From: Leptospira haakeii
GTDB lineage: Bacteria; Spirochaetota; Leptospiria; Leptospirales; Leptospiraceae
Assembly: GCF_002812045.1 (NCBI RefSeq)
Contig: NZ_NPEG01000010.1
Coordinates: 1 to 64,000 of the forward strand
DNA length: 64,000 nt
Reading direction: 5' to 3'
The notes under the pieces were generated by a model. The model was not told the DNA's origin, did not search any database, and was given only the letters and a program-made list of their open reading frames with translations. Both the position numbers and the translations under genes were made by a program. This document shows positions 47,666 through 56,560 of the stretch, in pieces (within the stretch, counting starts at the first letter, position 1; each line of letters begins with the position of its first letter).

Positions 47666-47698
47666 TTCGAGAGAAGAAGAGCATCTTCTTCTCTCGAA
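47666..47698 (-). terminator. perfect 15-bp hairpin after the MFS gene
   Basis: TTCGAGAGAAGAAGA (47666-47680) and TCTTCTTCTCTCGAA (47684-47698) are perfectly complementary around a three-base loop. It sits 11 bases past the MFS stop in the direction of transcription. No strong T-run follows, so it may be a terminator of modest efficiency or an RNA 3'-end stabiliser. Confidence 0.7.
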
Positions 47699-47708
47699 TA
47701 TAAGTTTA

Positions 47709-48968
47709 TTAGGTTTCTGAAGCGAGAGCTGCCTCGGATTCACTTTTTACAGGCGCTGGATGTTTAGAAGAAACGTATTCATTTACCTTATACATGATCG
47801 CCACGGTGATCAGAATAGCTACAACCACAACGTAACCTAGGTTCGGATAACCTTGGATATACCCGCTCGGAGTTTGGACAACGATAAGTCCTGCCGCATA
47901 AGAAGCAATTCCTCCGGATAACTGTTGCAGAGAAGAGCTAATCGCCATATATGCGCCTCTATCTCTAAGCTCAGGCATTGCAGAATTCAATGCTTGGGCA
48001 GAAATCACTCTACCTGTAATCACTACGAATAATGCAGAGTTGATCAATATTACAAACCAAAGAGGAGTAATCCCCATTGCAGTGTAATAGAAAAGTATCC
48101 CGCAAGCGATTAGAGAAGAAATAAAGAACACTGGATATTTTCCAAATTTATCAGCTGCTCTGCCGATCAAAGGACCTGCAGCCATACTCACAACCCCGGT
48201 CACAAAATATACTAAAGGAAGATCCTCTAAAGTAATTCCTAAATTATGAACACTGAATGCAGAACCGAAAGGCATAAGCATATAACCGCCGGTTGCTAAA
48301 AGCATTGTTGCTAAAAATCCAGGAAGATAATTCGAATTTCCTGCAGTTGCAGCCAAGTGTTTGATCGCTTTATTCTCCGTCTTTTCACTCAGGTGAGAAA
48401 CGATCGGTTCCAACTTAATTAGAGCCGCAATTCCTACAAGACCACTAATGATAGCTATCATCCAAAAAGGAGACTGCCATCCCCAAAGATTGGAGAAAAA
48501 CACTCCAATCGGAAGACCGAAAACTTGGCTAGCTGCAAATGCAGTCATAACAAGCCCCATCACTCTTCCTCTTGCTTCCATAGGAAATAGATCCGCAATG
48601 ATCGCAAAACTGATAGAAGCGATCACCCCACCGAAAAGACCTGTTACAATTCTTGCAAATAGTAGAAATTCGTAATTCGGTGCGATCCCACAAAGGACAG
48701 TTCCTAAAACAAAACCGGTATAAAAGAATAGAAGCATCTTTTTACGATCGAATCTGTCCGCAAAACCGGCGGCCAAGATCCCTGAAATCCCCGCGCTAAA
48801 TGCATAAGCGGAAACTACCAGACCGAACTTCGTTGTGGATATTTTTAGTTGGTCCATGACCTGAACTCCTAATGGAGATAAGATCATAAAATCCAGAACC
48901 ACTGTGAATTGGATAAATGCCAATAAGGCTACTACAAAGATTTGGTATTTACTAAACGTAAATTTCAT
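47709..48968 (-). CDS. major facilitator superfamily efflux transporter
   Basis: This 419-residue inner-membrane protein has about 12 hydrophobic helices. The MFS signature loop GFADRFDRKKMLLF lies between helices 2 and 3, and a similar GRAADKFGKYPVFF lies between helices 8 and 9. It resembles proton-driven drug or sugar efflux proteins (AraJ-like). It starts 16 bases after the FMN reductase gene and shares its SoxR-type promoter, so export of a redox-active compound is plausible. Confidence 0.88.
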   Translation of the reverse strand: MKFTFSKYQIFVVALLAFIQFTVVLDFMILSPLGVQVMDQLKISTTKFGLVVSAYAFSAGISGILAAGFADRFDRKKMLLFFYTGFVLGTVLCGIAPNYEFLLFARIVTGLFGGVIASISFAIIADLFPMEARGRVMGLVMTAFAASQVFGLPIGVFFSNLWGWQSPFWMIAIISGLVGIAALIKLEPIVSHLSEKTENKAIKHLAATAGNSNYLPGFLATMLLATGGYMLMPFGSAFSVHNLGITLEDLPLVYFVTGVVSMAAGPLIGRAADKFGKYPVFFISSLIACGILFYYTAMGITPLWFVILINSALFVVITGRVISAQALNSAMPELRDRGAYMAISSSLQQLSGGIASYAAGLIVVQTPSGYIQGYPNLGYVVVVAILITVAIMYKVNEYVSSKHPAPVKSESEAALASET

Positions 48969-48984
48969 ATTTATTCCTTAAAAA

Positions 48985-49581
48985 TCAGGACCTCAGAACG
49001 GATCGTGGGAAATTCATTCTAGCTTGTTTCAAAACGTTTCCCCACCAATACAATTCATTCAATAATTTCTCAGCCGAAGATGCATAACGATGTTCCTCTG
49101 TAGGTCTTCCGTTATGAAACCTGGCGTGAGCCCAATGAAAACTAACACAGTCTCGAATGGTAGTCATTCTCAATTCCGCAAATACATTACGAAGTTGCTC
49201 TACCGCTCTTAAACCGCCGGAACTTCCTCCATAGGAAACGAACCCAAGAGGCTTCGCATTCCATTCTTCATGAAGTGAGTCAATTGCCAACTTTAAATAC
49301 GCAGGATATCCGTGGTTATACTCCGGTGTAATTACTACAAAAACATCTGCTTCTGCTATTCTATCCGAGAATATAGGAAGATCCGAGTCCATATCCTTTG
49401 ACATGTCCCAAGGCAAAGAAAATTCGGAAAGATCTATTAAATCAGTCTCGAATCTGTAATCTTGTTTAGAGATCTCCTCGAACCATTTCGCTACCGTTTC
49501 TCCAAATCTACCCTTTCTGGTACTAGCTAATATAATTCCTAATCTTAGGCCGGAGCCGGTACTGATTTTTTCTAATAACAT
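48985..49581 (-). CDS. NADPH-dependent FMN reductase (flavodoxin-like)
   Basis: This 198-residue flavoprotein has the FMN phosphate-binding ASTRKGRFG at about 20-28 and the TPEYNHGYPAYLKLAID and SYGGSSGGLRA segments, all typical of NADPH-dependent FMN or quinone reductases. It is the first gene of the pair with the MFS transporter, and its promoter has a SoxR-type site with a 19-base spacer. It probably detoxifies quinones or other redox-cycling compounds. Confidence 0.9.
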   Translation of the reverse strand: MLLEKISTGSGLRLGIILASTRKGRFGETVAKWFEEISKQDYRFETDLIDLSEFSLPWDMSKDMDSDLPIFSDRIAEADVFVVITPEYNHGYPAYLKLAIDSLHEEWNAKPLGFVSYGGSSGGLRAVEQLRNVFAELRMTTIRDCVSFHWAHARFHNGRPTEEHRYASSAEKLLNELYWWGNVLKQARMNFPRSVLRS

Positions 49582-49614
49582 TATAGAACACCCTTTCTTT
49601 ATTTGGCTGAGAAT

Positions 49615-49645
49615 ATTCTACAAGTTAAAGTGAACTTGAAGTAAA
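49615..49645 (-). promoter_or_regulatory. SoxR-type promoter of the FMN reductase-MFS pair
   Basis: On the minus strand a -35 TTTACT (49640-49645) and -10 TAGAAT (49615-49620) are separated by a 19-base spacer (49621-49639) that holds the dyad CAAGTT-n6-AACTTG. A 19-base spacer occupied by a dyad is the hallmark of MerR-family activation. The core AAGTT.ACTT agrees with the known SoxR box. Confidence 0.8.
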
Positions 49646-49729
49646 GAGCGCATATTAGTTTTTTTACGATTTTTCCCGAAAAAATTTGAAAATGTTTGTG
49701 TTCAGAATGCCGTTTTGGTAGAATTTATA

Positions 49730-49748
49730 GTTAAAGTTCACTTTAAGT
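49730..49748 (+). promoter_or_regulatory. second SoxR-type operator, next to soxR
   Basis: The dyad TTAAAGT-TC-ACTTTAA (49731-49746) shares the 13-base core AAGTTCACTTTAA with the minus-strand site. It ends 18 bases before the soxR start, so it probably mediates autoregulation. The -10 and -35 elements around it are poor. Confidence 0.65.
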
Positions 49749-49764
49749 TTAGATTTGGGGGAAT

Positions 49765-50220
49765 GTGGTGGATAAGGACGAATTTTTAAGTATCGGACAG
49801 GTATCCAAAAGAAGCGGGGTCGCCTCTTCTGCATTACGTTTTTATGAAGAAAGAGGACTGATCCGTTCCGTAAGAGCGGGTTCCGGCCATAGACAATATC
49901 CCAGACATGTTTTAAGAAGGATAGCTTTTGTAGTATTTGCACAAAGAGTAGGACTCTCCTTGGATGAGATTGCTGCAGAGATCGCAAAACTTCCGGAAGA
50001 TCATACTCCTAACGGGCAGGATTGGTCCAAACTTTCTAAAACCTGGAGTTTACGTATAGAGGAGAAGATAGCGGAACTTCACAGATTAAAAAACGGACTT
50101 TCCGTTTGTATCGGTTGTGGTTGCCTTTCTCTACTTACATGTAAATTAGCAAACCCTCAAGATAAGCTGGGAAGATACGGAAGTGGTCCTTTACGTTGGA
50201 TGGGTAAACCTAAAAAATAA
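49765..50220 (+). CDS. soxR: SoxR-type redox-sensing MerR regulator
   Basis: This 151-residue transcription factor has an N-terminal MerR helix-turn-helix (SIGQVSKRSGVASSALRFYEERGLI), a dimerisation helix, and the diagnostic [2Fe-2S] motif CIGCGCLSLLTC near residue 118. It is activated by oxidation of the cluster. The start is GTG (49765 or the next codon) after a GGGGG ribosome site. It is divergent from the FMN reductase-MFS pair and converges with the REC-kinase gene. No soxS is present, as in most bacteria outside enterics, so it should control targets directly. Confidence 0.94.
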   Translation: MVDKDEFLSIGQVSKRSGVASSALRFYEERGLIRSVRAGSGHRQYPRHVLRRIAFVVFAQRVGLSLDEIAAEIAKLPEDHTPNGQDWSKLSKTWSLRIEEKIAELHRLKNGLSVCIGCGCLSLLTCKLANPQDKLGRYGSGPLRWMGKPKK

Positions 50221-50222
50221 AA

Positions 50223-51350
50223 TTAAATTTCTTGGATCTGAGGAAGGGTAATATAGAAGGTTGCACCCTTGCCCACCTCACCTTCTGCCCAAACTTTTCC
50301 ACCATGCCTAGAAATGATCCTATGTACGATTGCAAGTCCGATACCCACACCTTCAAAATCCCTATTATCATGTAATCGTTGAAACACGCCAAAAAGTCTA
50401 TTCTGATATTTCATATTAAAACCGGCGCCGTTATCCTTAACAAAGTAAACGTTCTCTCCATTCGATGCGTTACATCCTATTTCAACGATCGGCTCTTCTT
50501 TTTTAGATGAGTATTTGATCGCGTTAGATATTAGATTAACAAAAACCTGCTCAAGTAACGATACATCCCCCATCGCAGGGGACAATTCACCGACCTGTAT
50601 TTTAGTTTTTCCATTCTGCGTATCCGATCTAAGTTCATGCAATGTATGTTCGACCAATTCCGAAATGTTCACTATCGTTTTAGTGATTTCTTTTTTACCA
50701 GTTCTAGAAAGCAAAAGAAGACTATCTATCAGCTTATCCATCTTCTGAGTGCTTCCAACTATCACATCCAATAAATGTTTTGCGTCTTCGTTCAGGTCCT
50801 TGACATGATCTTCGTAAAGGATTTTGGTAAAACCTTCGATAGCACGTAATGGTCCTCTTAGATCATGAGAAACGGAATAACAGAATGCATCCAACTCCTT
50901 GTTTGCATTTTCCAATTCATCGTTTTTCTTCTTAAGATCCTCGTTCAGGACATGAAGTGAGATTTCCTGTAAATGTTTATCTACGAAAAATTTGACCTTG
51001 TTCCTTAATATCTGAGGTTCGAAAGGTTTAGTAATAAAGCTGAATGCACCTCTTTCATAACCTTTAAATACGTTCAAATTATCCGTATATACCGCTGAGA
51101 TAAAAATAAAAGGAAGTCTTGCGGTCTTCTCCTCTTCTCTTAGGATACTTGCAAGTTCGTATCCGTCCATTTCCGGCATCTGGATATCTAATAATGCCAA
51201 CGCAAAATCGTTATGTAAGGTTGCCTTTAAAGCCTCGTTCCCACTCAGGGCGCGGATCAACTCCACATCCAGGTCCTTTAAAACTGTTTCCAAGGCCACA
51301 AGATTTTCCGGCCTATCATCTACGATCAGTATTTTAGGTCTGGTATTCAT
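50223..51350 (-). CDS. receiver-linked histidine kinase (HisKA class)
   Basis: This 375-residue protein has a receiver (IVDDRPENLVALE, phospho-Asp in LALLDIQMPEMDG, FITKPFEP), a coiled coil, then HisKA with AFCYSVSHDLRGPLRAIEGF and an ATPase domain with NLISNAIKYSS, VKDNGAGFNMKY and GVGIGLAIVHRI. It lies four bases after the 1214-residue hybrid kinase and is the last gene of that operon. It plays the same positional role as the REC-kinase after the poly-HAMP protein, although its dimerisation domain is of a different class. Confidence 0.92.
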   Translation of the reverse strand: MNTRPKILIVDDRPENLVALETVLKDLDVELIRALSGNEALKATLHNDFALALLDIQMPEMDGYELASILREEEKTARLPFIFISAVYTDNLNVFKGYERGAFSFITKPFEPQILRNKVKFFVDKHLQEISLHVLNEDLKKKNDELENANKELDAFCYSVSHDLRGPLRAIEGFTKILYEDHVKDLNEDAKHLLDVIVGSTQKMDKLIDSLLLLSRTGKKEITKTIVNISELVEHTLHELRSDTQNGKTKIQVGELSPAMGDVSLLEQVFVNLISNAIKYSSKKEEPIVEIGCNASNGENVYFVKDNGAGFNMKYQNRLFGVFQRLHDNRDFEGVGIGLAIVHRIISRHGGKVWAEGEVGKGATFYITLPQIQEI

Positions 51351-51354
51351 CGGC

Positions 51355-54300
51355 TCACCTGCTCAGCCAAACTCTCATCAGAGAAAGTAACCTTTCTACG
51401 TCGACGGGCTTTGAGATATAATCATTCGCACCTGCATCTATACATTTCTGCCGATCGTCCTTCATGGCTTTGGCAGTTAAGGCAATGATCGGAAGTTTAT
51501 CATATTTTCTTTCGGATCGGATCCTTCTCATGGTTTCATAACCGTCCAACTCCGGCATCATTATATCCATTAGAACAATATCCATATCTTGCTGTGAATC
51601 CAGAGAGCTTAGAGCGGTAATTCCATTATCCGCCTTATAAACTTCCATTCCTCTATCCTTTAGAATTTTAGATAATGCGAATACGTTTCTCATATCATCA
51701 TCAACAAGTAGGACTTTCTTTTTCTGAAAGATCGCTTCCTTATCGTATAGATTGTTTATGATCTTTTGTTTTCCTTCCGGAAGTTTACTGATGGTCCTAT
51801 GTAGGAAGAGTGCGGTTTCATCCAAGAGTCTTTCTTCCGATTTAACTCCTTTAATAATGATACTCTCCGCATACTTTTGTAGTTCCGCATTCTCGTCCCT
51901 GGTAAGCTCTTTCCCTGTATAAATAATGATCGGAGGCGTAGTTTGGCCTTTTATCTTCTCCAGCTCATAAATAAGTTCGAATCCACTCATATCCGGAAGA
52001 CCTATATCCAAGACTATACAATCGAAATAATTTTCCTGATAAGCCTTAATAGCATCCCTGCCATTACTCGCTTCGAAACATTTTACGTCCCCGTTTCCGA
52101 TTAACTTTCTCATCGCAATCCTGGAATTATCATCGTCTTCAACGATTAAAAGGTTTTTCATCTTTCGATTGATGAAGTTCTCTATCCGATTAAACGCCTC
52201 TTCCAATTCCTTTTTGTTTACCGGCTTAACTAGATATTCCACTGCCCCCTCTTTGATCGGCTCAATAGAATACTCATTTCCCGAGATGACATGAACAGGA
52301 ATATGCCTAACTTTCGGGTTAGATTTTAGTTCGTTCAGGACCGTATTTCCGTTTATCCCAGGAAGATTCAGATCCAAAATGATAGCGTTAGGCAAATATT
52401 TCTCTGCAAGTATCAATCCGTCTTCTCCCGTAGAAGCAGATAGACATTTAAAATCCTTATCATGAGCCTGCTTGATCAGAACGGATGCAAATTTCAAATC
52501 GTCTTCTACGATCAATACTACTTTATCGTTTTCTGAAATACCCTCCCTATCGTCTTCCGCATTCGGAGAATTGATAAATCGAGAATTTTTAGGAATAGGA
52601 TCCGACATTTGCTCGGTTACAGGAACTTTTCTTTCGGCCGGAGTAGTCACATTTTCCGGTTTCATTTCCAAAGGTATTAAAAGAGAAAAAATGGATCCCT
52701 GATTAACCTTACTTTCTAAACTAATATGGCCTCTTAAAATTTTAGCCAATTCCCTGGAGATAGATAATCCAAGGCCTGTTCCTCCATATTTACGAGAAGT
52801 ACTTCCATCCGCCTGCTGGAATGCTTCGAATATTGACATTTGTTTTTCTTCCGGGATACCAATTCCTGTGTCTGAAACTGATATTAAGATTTTTTGATAT
52901 CCCTCTGGGCGGATCTCTATACTAATCTTTCCTTTTTCCGTGAATTTTAAAGAATTAGATAATAGATTTTTGAGGATTTGGTTCAAACGTTGAGAATCCG
53001 TAGAAATATACTCGGGACAATCCTCGGAAACAAAACCGATCAAACTTAATTTTTTTCTATCTGCCTGATGTTTAAAATCTTTCAGCAAAGAATCCACAAG
53101 TTTCCTAACGGAGACTCTCTCTACATTAACCTGCATCTTACCGGATTCAATTTTAGAAAGATCTAATACTTCATTTATGAGGGCCAATAGATCTTGTCCG
53201 CTTTTATAAATGATATTCGCGCTTTCTACCTGATCATCACTCAGGTTCTTTTTATTGTTTTCGGAAAGATCCTTGGATAGGATCAAAAGGCTATTCAACG
53301 GAGTCCTTAGTTCATGGGACATATTGGCTAAAAATTCAGATTTGTATTTACTGCTAATCTCTAATTGTTTACTTTTTTGTTCTATATCTGATCTTGCATC
53401 CTCCACTTCCTTATTTCTTATTTCTAAAGCTTGGGTTTGCTCTTCTAACTCTTCGTTAGTGATCCTAAGTTCCTCTTGTTGTTGTCTTAAAACTTGAGTC
53501 TGCTCCTCCAGCTCTTCATTCATTTGTTTCAATTCTTCTTGCTGGCTTTGGAGTTCCTCACTTTGGGCCTGTGTTTCTTCCAGTAATTCTTGGATCTTCT
53601 TTCTGGAAATTGCAGAATATACGCTTATTCCAATATTCTCCATGCAGTTCTGGCAAAACTCTAGTTCCAGCTCAGTGAACTGACTCAATTTTCCAACCTC
53701 GACCACTCCTAAAGTTTGGCCTTCATATAAAAAAGGAATTACGAGCACATTAGTTGGCTTTGTATCTAAAAATGAAGATATTACTCGGATCTGTTCTTCT
53801 TTTAGATCCGTTAATAAAATGGTTTTTTGCTCGAAGGCTGCCTGACCGACTAAACCTTCTTTTAGGGAAAATTTTTCAGAAATTTTACCGCCGGTAAAAG
53901 CATACTCGCCAATCAATTTAAGCGACTTATCTCTTTCATCCAAAAGATACATCGCACCGACTCTGATTCCTAAATAATTTCCCAAAAACGTAATGGTACC
54001 CTGGGCAAGGTCTTCTAAACTTTGGTCTCCCTTTAATTTTTCATTCAATTGATTTTGGCCCTGGGTAAGCCAATTATGCCTATCGTTTTCTGAGGTTGTA
54101 AGGCGAAGAGCTTGGGTCATCTTCACCAATGCTGTTCCCAAAATATCCTTTTCGGATCTGGGAACTAAATCTACGGAATAATTTCCGGACGCTACATTGT
54201 TTGCGTTATACGTTACTTCTTTAAAACTTTCATTAATATTAACCAAGGAATCAAATATCAATTTTAATTCGTCCTTGGCATCATCCACTAATATCTGATC

Positions 54301-54999
54301 GGTAGATTCTCTGGCTGCGATCATTTCCGCTTTTTGGGCTATAAAATTAATTCTTTCGGCTACACTTTTTACGATCCAGAGGAATATTACGATAACGATT
54401 ATGACGGATACGATAACCAAGAAGATCAAAAAAGCGAAAGTATATTGAAAATCTGATATATTTTTCTTTTTCTCCAGATCCATTAATTTTTCGTTCCGTT
54501 CGACAATGCGAGAAAACTGTTTCGTAGCAAGATCACGGACGATCAGCCCTTCTCCTGCTGATATCTCAAACGCCTTGTCATTCTGATTTTTAAGTGCGAA
54601 AGAAACGATCTGTTCTTGGTATTTTTTTAAACGTTTCCAGCTTTCCTTAAACTCCTCCAACAAACCTCTTCCTTCTGCGTCGGATAATTCGGTTAACTGT
54701 ACAATTTTATCATCTACAGTATCACTGGCCTTCTGAAAACGGTCTTTAAAATAAAGCATCTCAGCAGCACGTCGTTCGATAATGATATTCTTTTCGTGAC
54801 GGGTGGAATCAAGTAGAGCGATCATTATCTCGTTAGATAAATTCACTCTTTTGGCGGATCCGTCTACAATCTGCACTAAACGCAAATTCGATTCCGAAAG
54901 CTGATTGATCACAAATATAGAAGTGCCCACGAATATCGCGAGTAAAACGGAAAAACCTAGAGAAAGTTTGGCCCGGATCGTTAATTTTTTGAAATCCAC
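51355..54999 (-). CDS. membrane hybrid histidine kinase with 4HB sensor, HAMP, GAF and three receivers
   Basis: This 1214-residue kinase has transmembrane helices at about 11-32 and 186-210, flanking a periplasmic four-helix-bundle sensor as in chemoreceptors. HAMP, GAF (about 325-465) and a long Gln/Glu coiled coil follow. HisKA has the phospho-His in [11 protein letters not shown], and the ATPase domain has DTGIGIPEEK and GGTGLGLSI. Three receivers are present with phospho-Asp in IILDLNLPG, IVLDIGLPD and VLMDIMMPE. From the coiled coil onward it is clearly paralogous to the poly-HAMP kinase. It follows cheB with one base between them. Confidence 0.93.
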   Translation of the reverse strand: MDFKKLTIRAKLSLGFSVLLAIFVGTSIFVINQLSESNLRLVQIVDGSAKRVNLSNEIMIALLDSTRHEKNIIIERRAAEMLYFKDRFQKASDTVDDKIVQLTELSDAEGRGLLEEFKESWKRLKKYQEQIVSFALKNQNDKAFEISAGEGLIVRDLATKQFSRIVERNEKLMDLEKKKNISDFQYTFAFLIFLVIVSVIIVIVIFLWIVKSVAERINFIAQKAEMIAARESTDQILVDDAKDELKLIFDSLVNINESFKEVTYNANNVASGNYSVDLVPRSEKDILGTALVKMTQALRLTTSENDRHNWLTQGQNQLNEKLKGDQSLEDLAQGTITFLGNYLGIRVGAMYLLDERDKSLKLIGEYAFTGGKISEKFSLKEGLVGQAAFEQKTILLTDLKEEQIRVISSFLDTKPTNVLVIPFLYEGQTLGVVEVGKLSQFTELELEFCQNCMENIGISVYSAISRKKIQELLEETQAQSEELQSQQEELKQMNEELEEQTQVLRQQQEELRITNEELEEQTQALEIRNKEVEDARSDIEQKSKQLEISSKYKSEFLANMSHELRTPLNSLLILSKDLSENNKKNLSDDQVESANIIYKSGQDLLALINEVLDLSKIESGKMQVNVERVSVRKLVDSLLKDFKHQADRKKLSLIGFVSEDCPEYISTDSQRLNQILKNLLSNSLKFTEKGKISIEIRPEGYQKILISVSDTGIGIPEEKQMSIFEAFQQADGSTSRKYGGTGLGLSISRELAKILRGHISLESKVNQGSIFSLLIPLEMKPENVTTPAERKVPVTEQMSDPIPKNSRFINSPNAEDDREGISENDKVVLIVEDDLKFASVLIKQAHDKDFKCLSASTGEDGLILAEKYLPNAIILDLNLPGINGNTVLNELKSNPKVRHIPVHVISGNEYSIEPIKEGAVEYLVKPVNKKELEEAFNRIENFINRKMKNLLIVEDDDNSRIAMRKLIGNGDVKCFEASNGRDAIKAYQENYFDCIVLDIGLPDMSGFELIYELEKIKGQTTPPIIIYTGKELTRDENAELQKYAESIIIKGVKSEERLLDETALFLHRTISKLPEGKQKIINNLYDKEAIFQKKKVLLVDDDMRNVFALSKILKDRGMEVYKADNGITALSSLDSQQDMDIVLMDIMMPELDGYETMRRIRSERKYDKLPIIALTAKAMKDDRQKCIDAGANDYISKPVDVERLLSLMRVWLSR

Positions 55000-55000
55000 T

Positions 55001-55570
55001 TCAATTACTCTCGCCTAACTTAATTAATAATTTCTGTATTTCTTCCAAAGGAAGAATATAATCCACGGAAGAAGTGGAGATCGCATGTGCAGGCATAGAA
55101 GATGATTCTGCAGTTTCAGGATCTTGTACGATTGTCAGTCCACCTTCTTCTTTTATTTTTCTCAGACCCAAAGCACCATCGGAATTGGAACCTGTTAAAA
55201 TAAGTCCTATCAATTCTTTTCCATAAACTTCCGCCGCCGATTCAAAAAGTACATCTATAGATGGTCTTGCAAAATTCACCTTCGCGTCAGTACTTAAGGA
55301 AAATGTTTTGTCTTTCTCTATCAATAGATGATAATTTGCAGGAGCCATATAAATATTTCCTCTTTCTATTCTTTCCTTTTCGTCTGCTTCTTTAACGAAT
55401 AATTTACAGACCTTATCCATACTCTCTACCCAATATCCATCAGAACGGGGGCTAACATGTTGTACGATTACTATCGGGATAGGATAATTTTGGGGTAAAG
55501 ATGGTAGAATTTTAGCAAGAGCGTTTAACCCTCCTGAAGAAACTCCAATTACAATTGCGCCGTATCCCAT
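55001..55570 (-). CDS. CheB-type methylesterase without receiver domain
   Basis: This 189-residue protein is the catalytic domain of protein-glutamate methylesterase. The triad is Ser11 (GVSSGG), His38 (VQHVS) and Asp131 (GSNSDGA). It lacks the N-terminal receiver of classical CheB, so activity is not switched by CheA phosphorylation. It sits between cheR and the hybrid kinase and probably modifies that kinase's four-helix sensor or coiled coil rather than a chemoreceptor. Confidence 0.92.
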   Translation of the reverse strand: MGYGAIVIGVSSGGLNALAKILPSLPQNYPIPIVIVQHVSPRSDGYWVESMDKVCKLFVKEADEKERIERGNIYMAPANYHLLIEKDKTFSLSTDAKVNFARPSIDVLFESAAEVYGKELIGLILTGSNSDGALGLRKIKEEGGLTIVQDPETAESSSMPAHAISTSSVDYILPLEEIQKLLIKLGESN

Positions 55571-55588
55571 AAATCGATTTAAAAATCC

Positions 55589-56413
55589 TTAATACTTCTT
55601 CTTGAATATTTTCTGCTTTGCGTCCAACTCCTGGTATACGTCCTTTAGCTCGCTGAAATACATACCTTCCTTGGAGCCCAAACAAAGAACTCCCCCATTT
55701 ATTAAACTTTCATAAAACATACGATGCACCTTGTTTTGAAGTTCTCTTTTGAAATATATGAGCACATTCCTACACAATATCATATGAACCTCTGCAAACA
55801 CGCTATCAGTGACCAGGTTATGATTTGCCCAGACTATATTCTTTTTGAGATTTTTATTCATGATTGCCATATTATCGTCGGCGATATAATAATCCGAAAA
55901 AGAGGCTTTCCCCCCTGAAGCTTGGTAATTGGAAGTATATTCCTTTATTAGATTATTCGAAAATATTCCTTGTTTAGCCTCGTCTAAAGCCCTCTGATTG
56001 AAGTCGGTCGCGTAAATTGTTGCTCTCTCCATAAGACCTTCTTCCGTTAGAAGGATTGCCATGGAATACACCTCCTCTCCCGTGGAACAACCTGCATGCC
56101 AGATCTTTATGAAAGGATATGTTTTTAAGATAGGGATGATCTTTTCTCGAACGGATCTATAAAAGTTAGGATCTCGGAACATCTCCGTGACTGTGATGGA
56201 CAGATCATGCAAAAGATCGTTCGCAAAACTTTTATTATGTAGAAGTTGAAACTGCATCTCCGAAACTGTATTATATCCTGATAATACCATTCGATTCGTG
56301 ATCCTGCGTTTTATATGAGCATCTGAATATTGCCTAAAGTCGTACCCGTATTTCTGATAGAGTGCTTCCAATAATAAATCGATCTCTATCCCAGTACTAT
56401 CCTTAGCTGCCAT
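55589..56413 (-). CDS. CheR-type protein-glutamate O-methyltransferase
   Basis: This 274-residue SAM-dependent methyltransferase has the helical N-terminal domain (YGYDFRQYSDAHIKRRI), the SAM site IWHAGCSTGEEVYSMAILL, ATDFNQRALDEA and ILCRNVLIYF. No TPR tail is present. It is the first gene of the cheR-cheB-kinase-kinase operon. No chemoreceptor or CheA gene is seen nearby, so it probably tunes the adjacent kinase. Confidence 0.93.
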   Translation of the reverse strand: MAAKDSTGIEIDLLLEALYQKYGYDFRQYSDAHIKRRITNRMVLSGYNTVSEMQFQLLHNKSFANDLLHDLSITVTEMFRDPNFYRSVREKIIPILKTYPFIKIWHAGCSTGEEVYSMAILLTEEGLMERATIYATDFNQRALDEAKQGIFSNNLIKEYTSNYQASGGKASFSDYYIADDNMAIMNKNLKKNIVWANHNLVTDSVFAEVHMILCRNVLIYFKRELQNKVHRMFYESLINGGVLCLGSKEGMYFSELKDVYQELDAKQKIFKKKY

Positions 56414-56499
56414 ACTTTAATATTTTATAAAACTTCCCTGAGCCAAACCGAGGGAATATTCTACGGTTTTTGGGAAACTTAAATCAACTATTTATTTCA

Positions 56500-56524
56500 A
56501 ATTTGGGTCAAAATAACCCAAATT
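56500..56524. repeat. 9-bp perfect inverted repeat upstream of cheR
   Basis: AATTTGGGT (56500-56508) and ACCCAAATT (56516-56524) are separated by seven bases. It lies between the end of the beta-barrel gene and the start of cheR, both on the minus strand. It could be a weak terminator or an operator for the cheR operon; no T-run follows. Confidence 0.5.
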
Positions 56525-56560
56525 ATGCGATTTTATGTTAGAATTGAAAAGTAGAACGGA

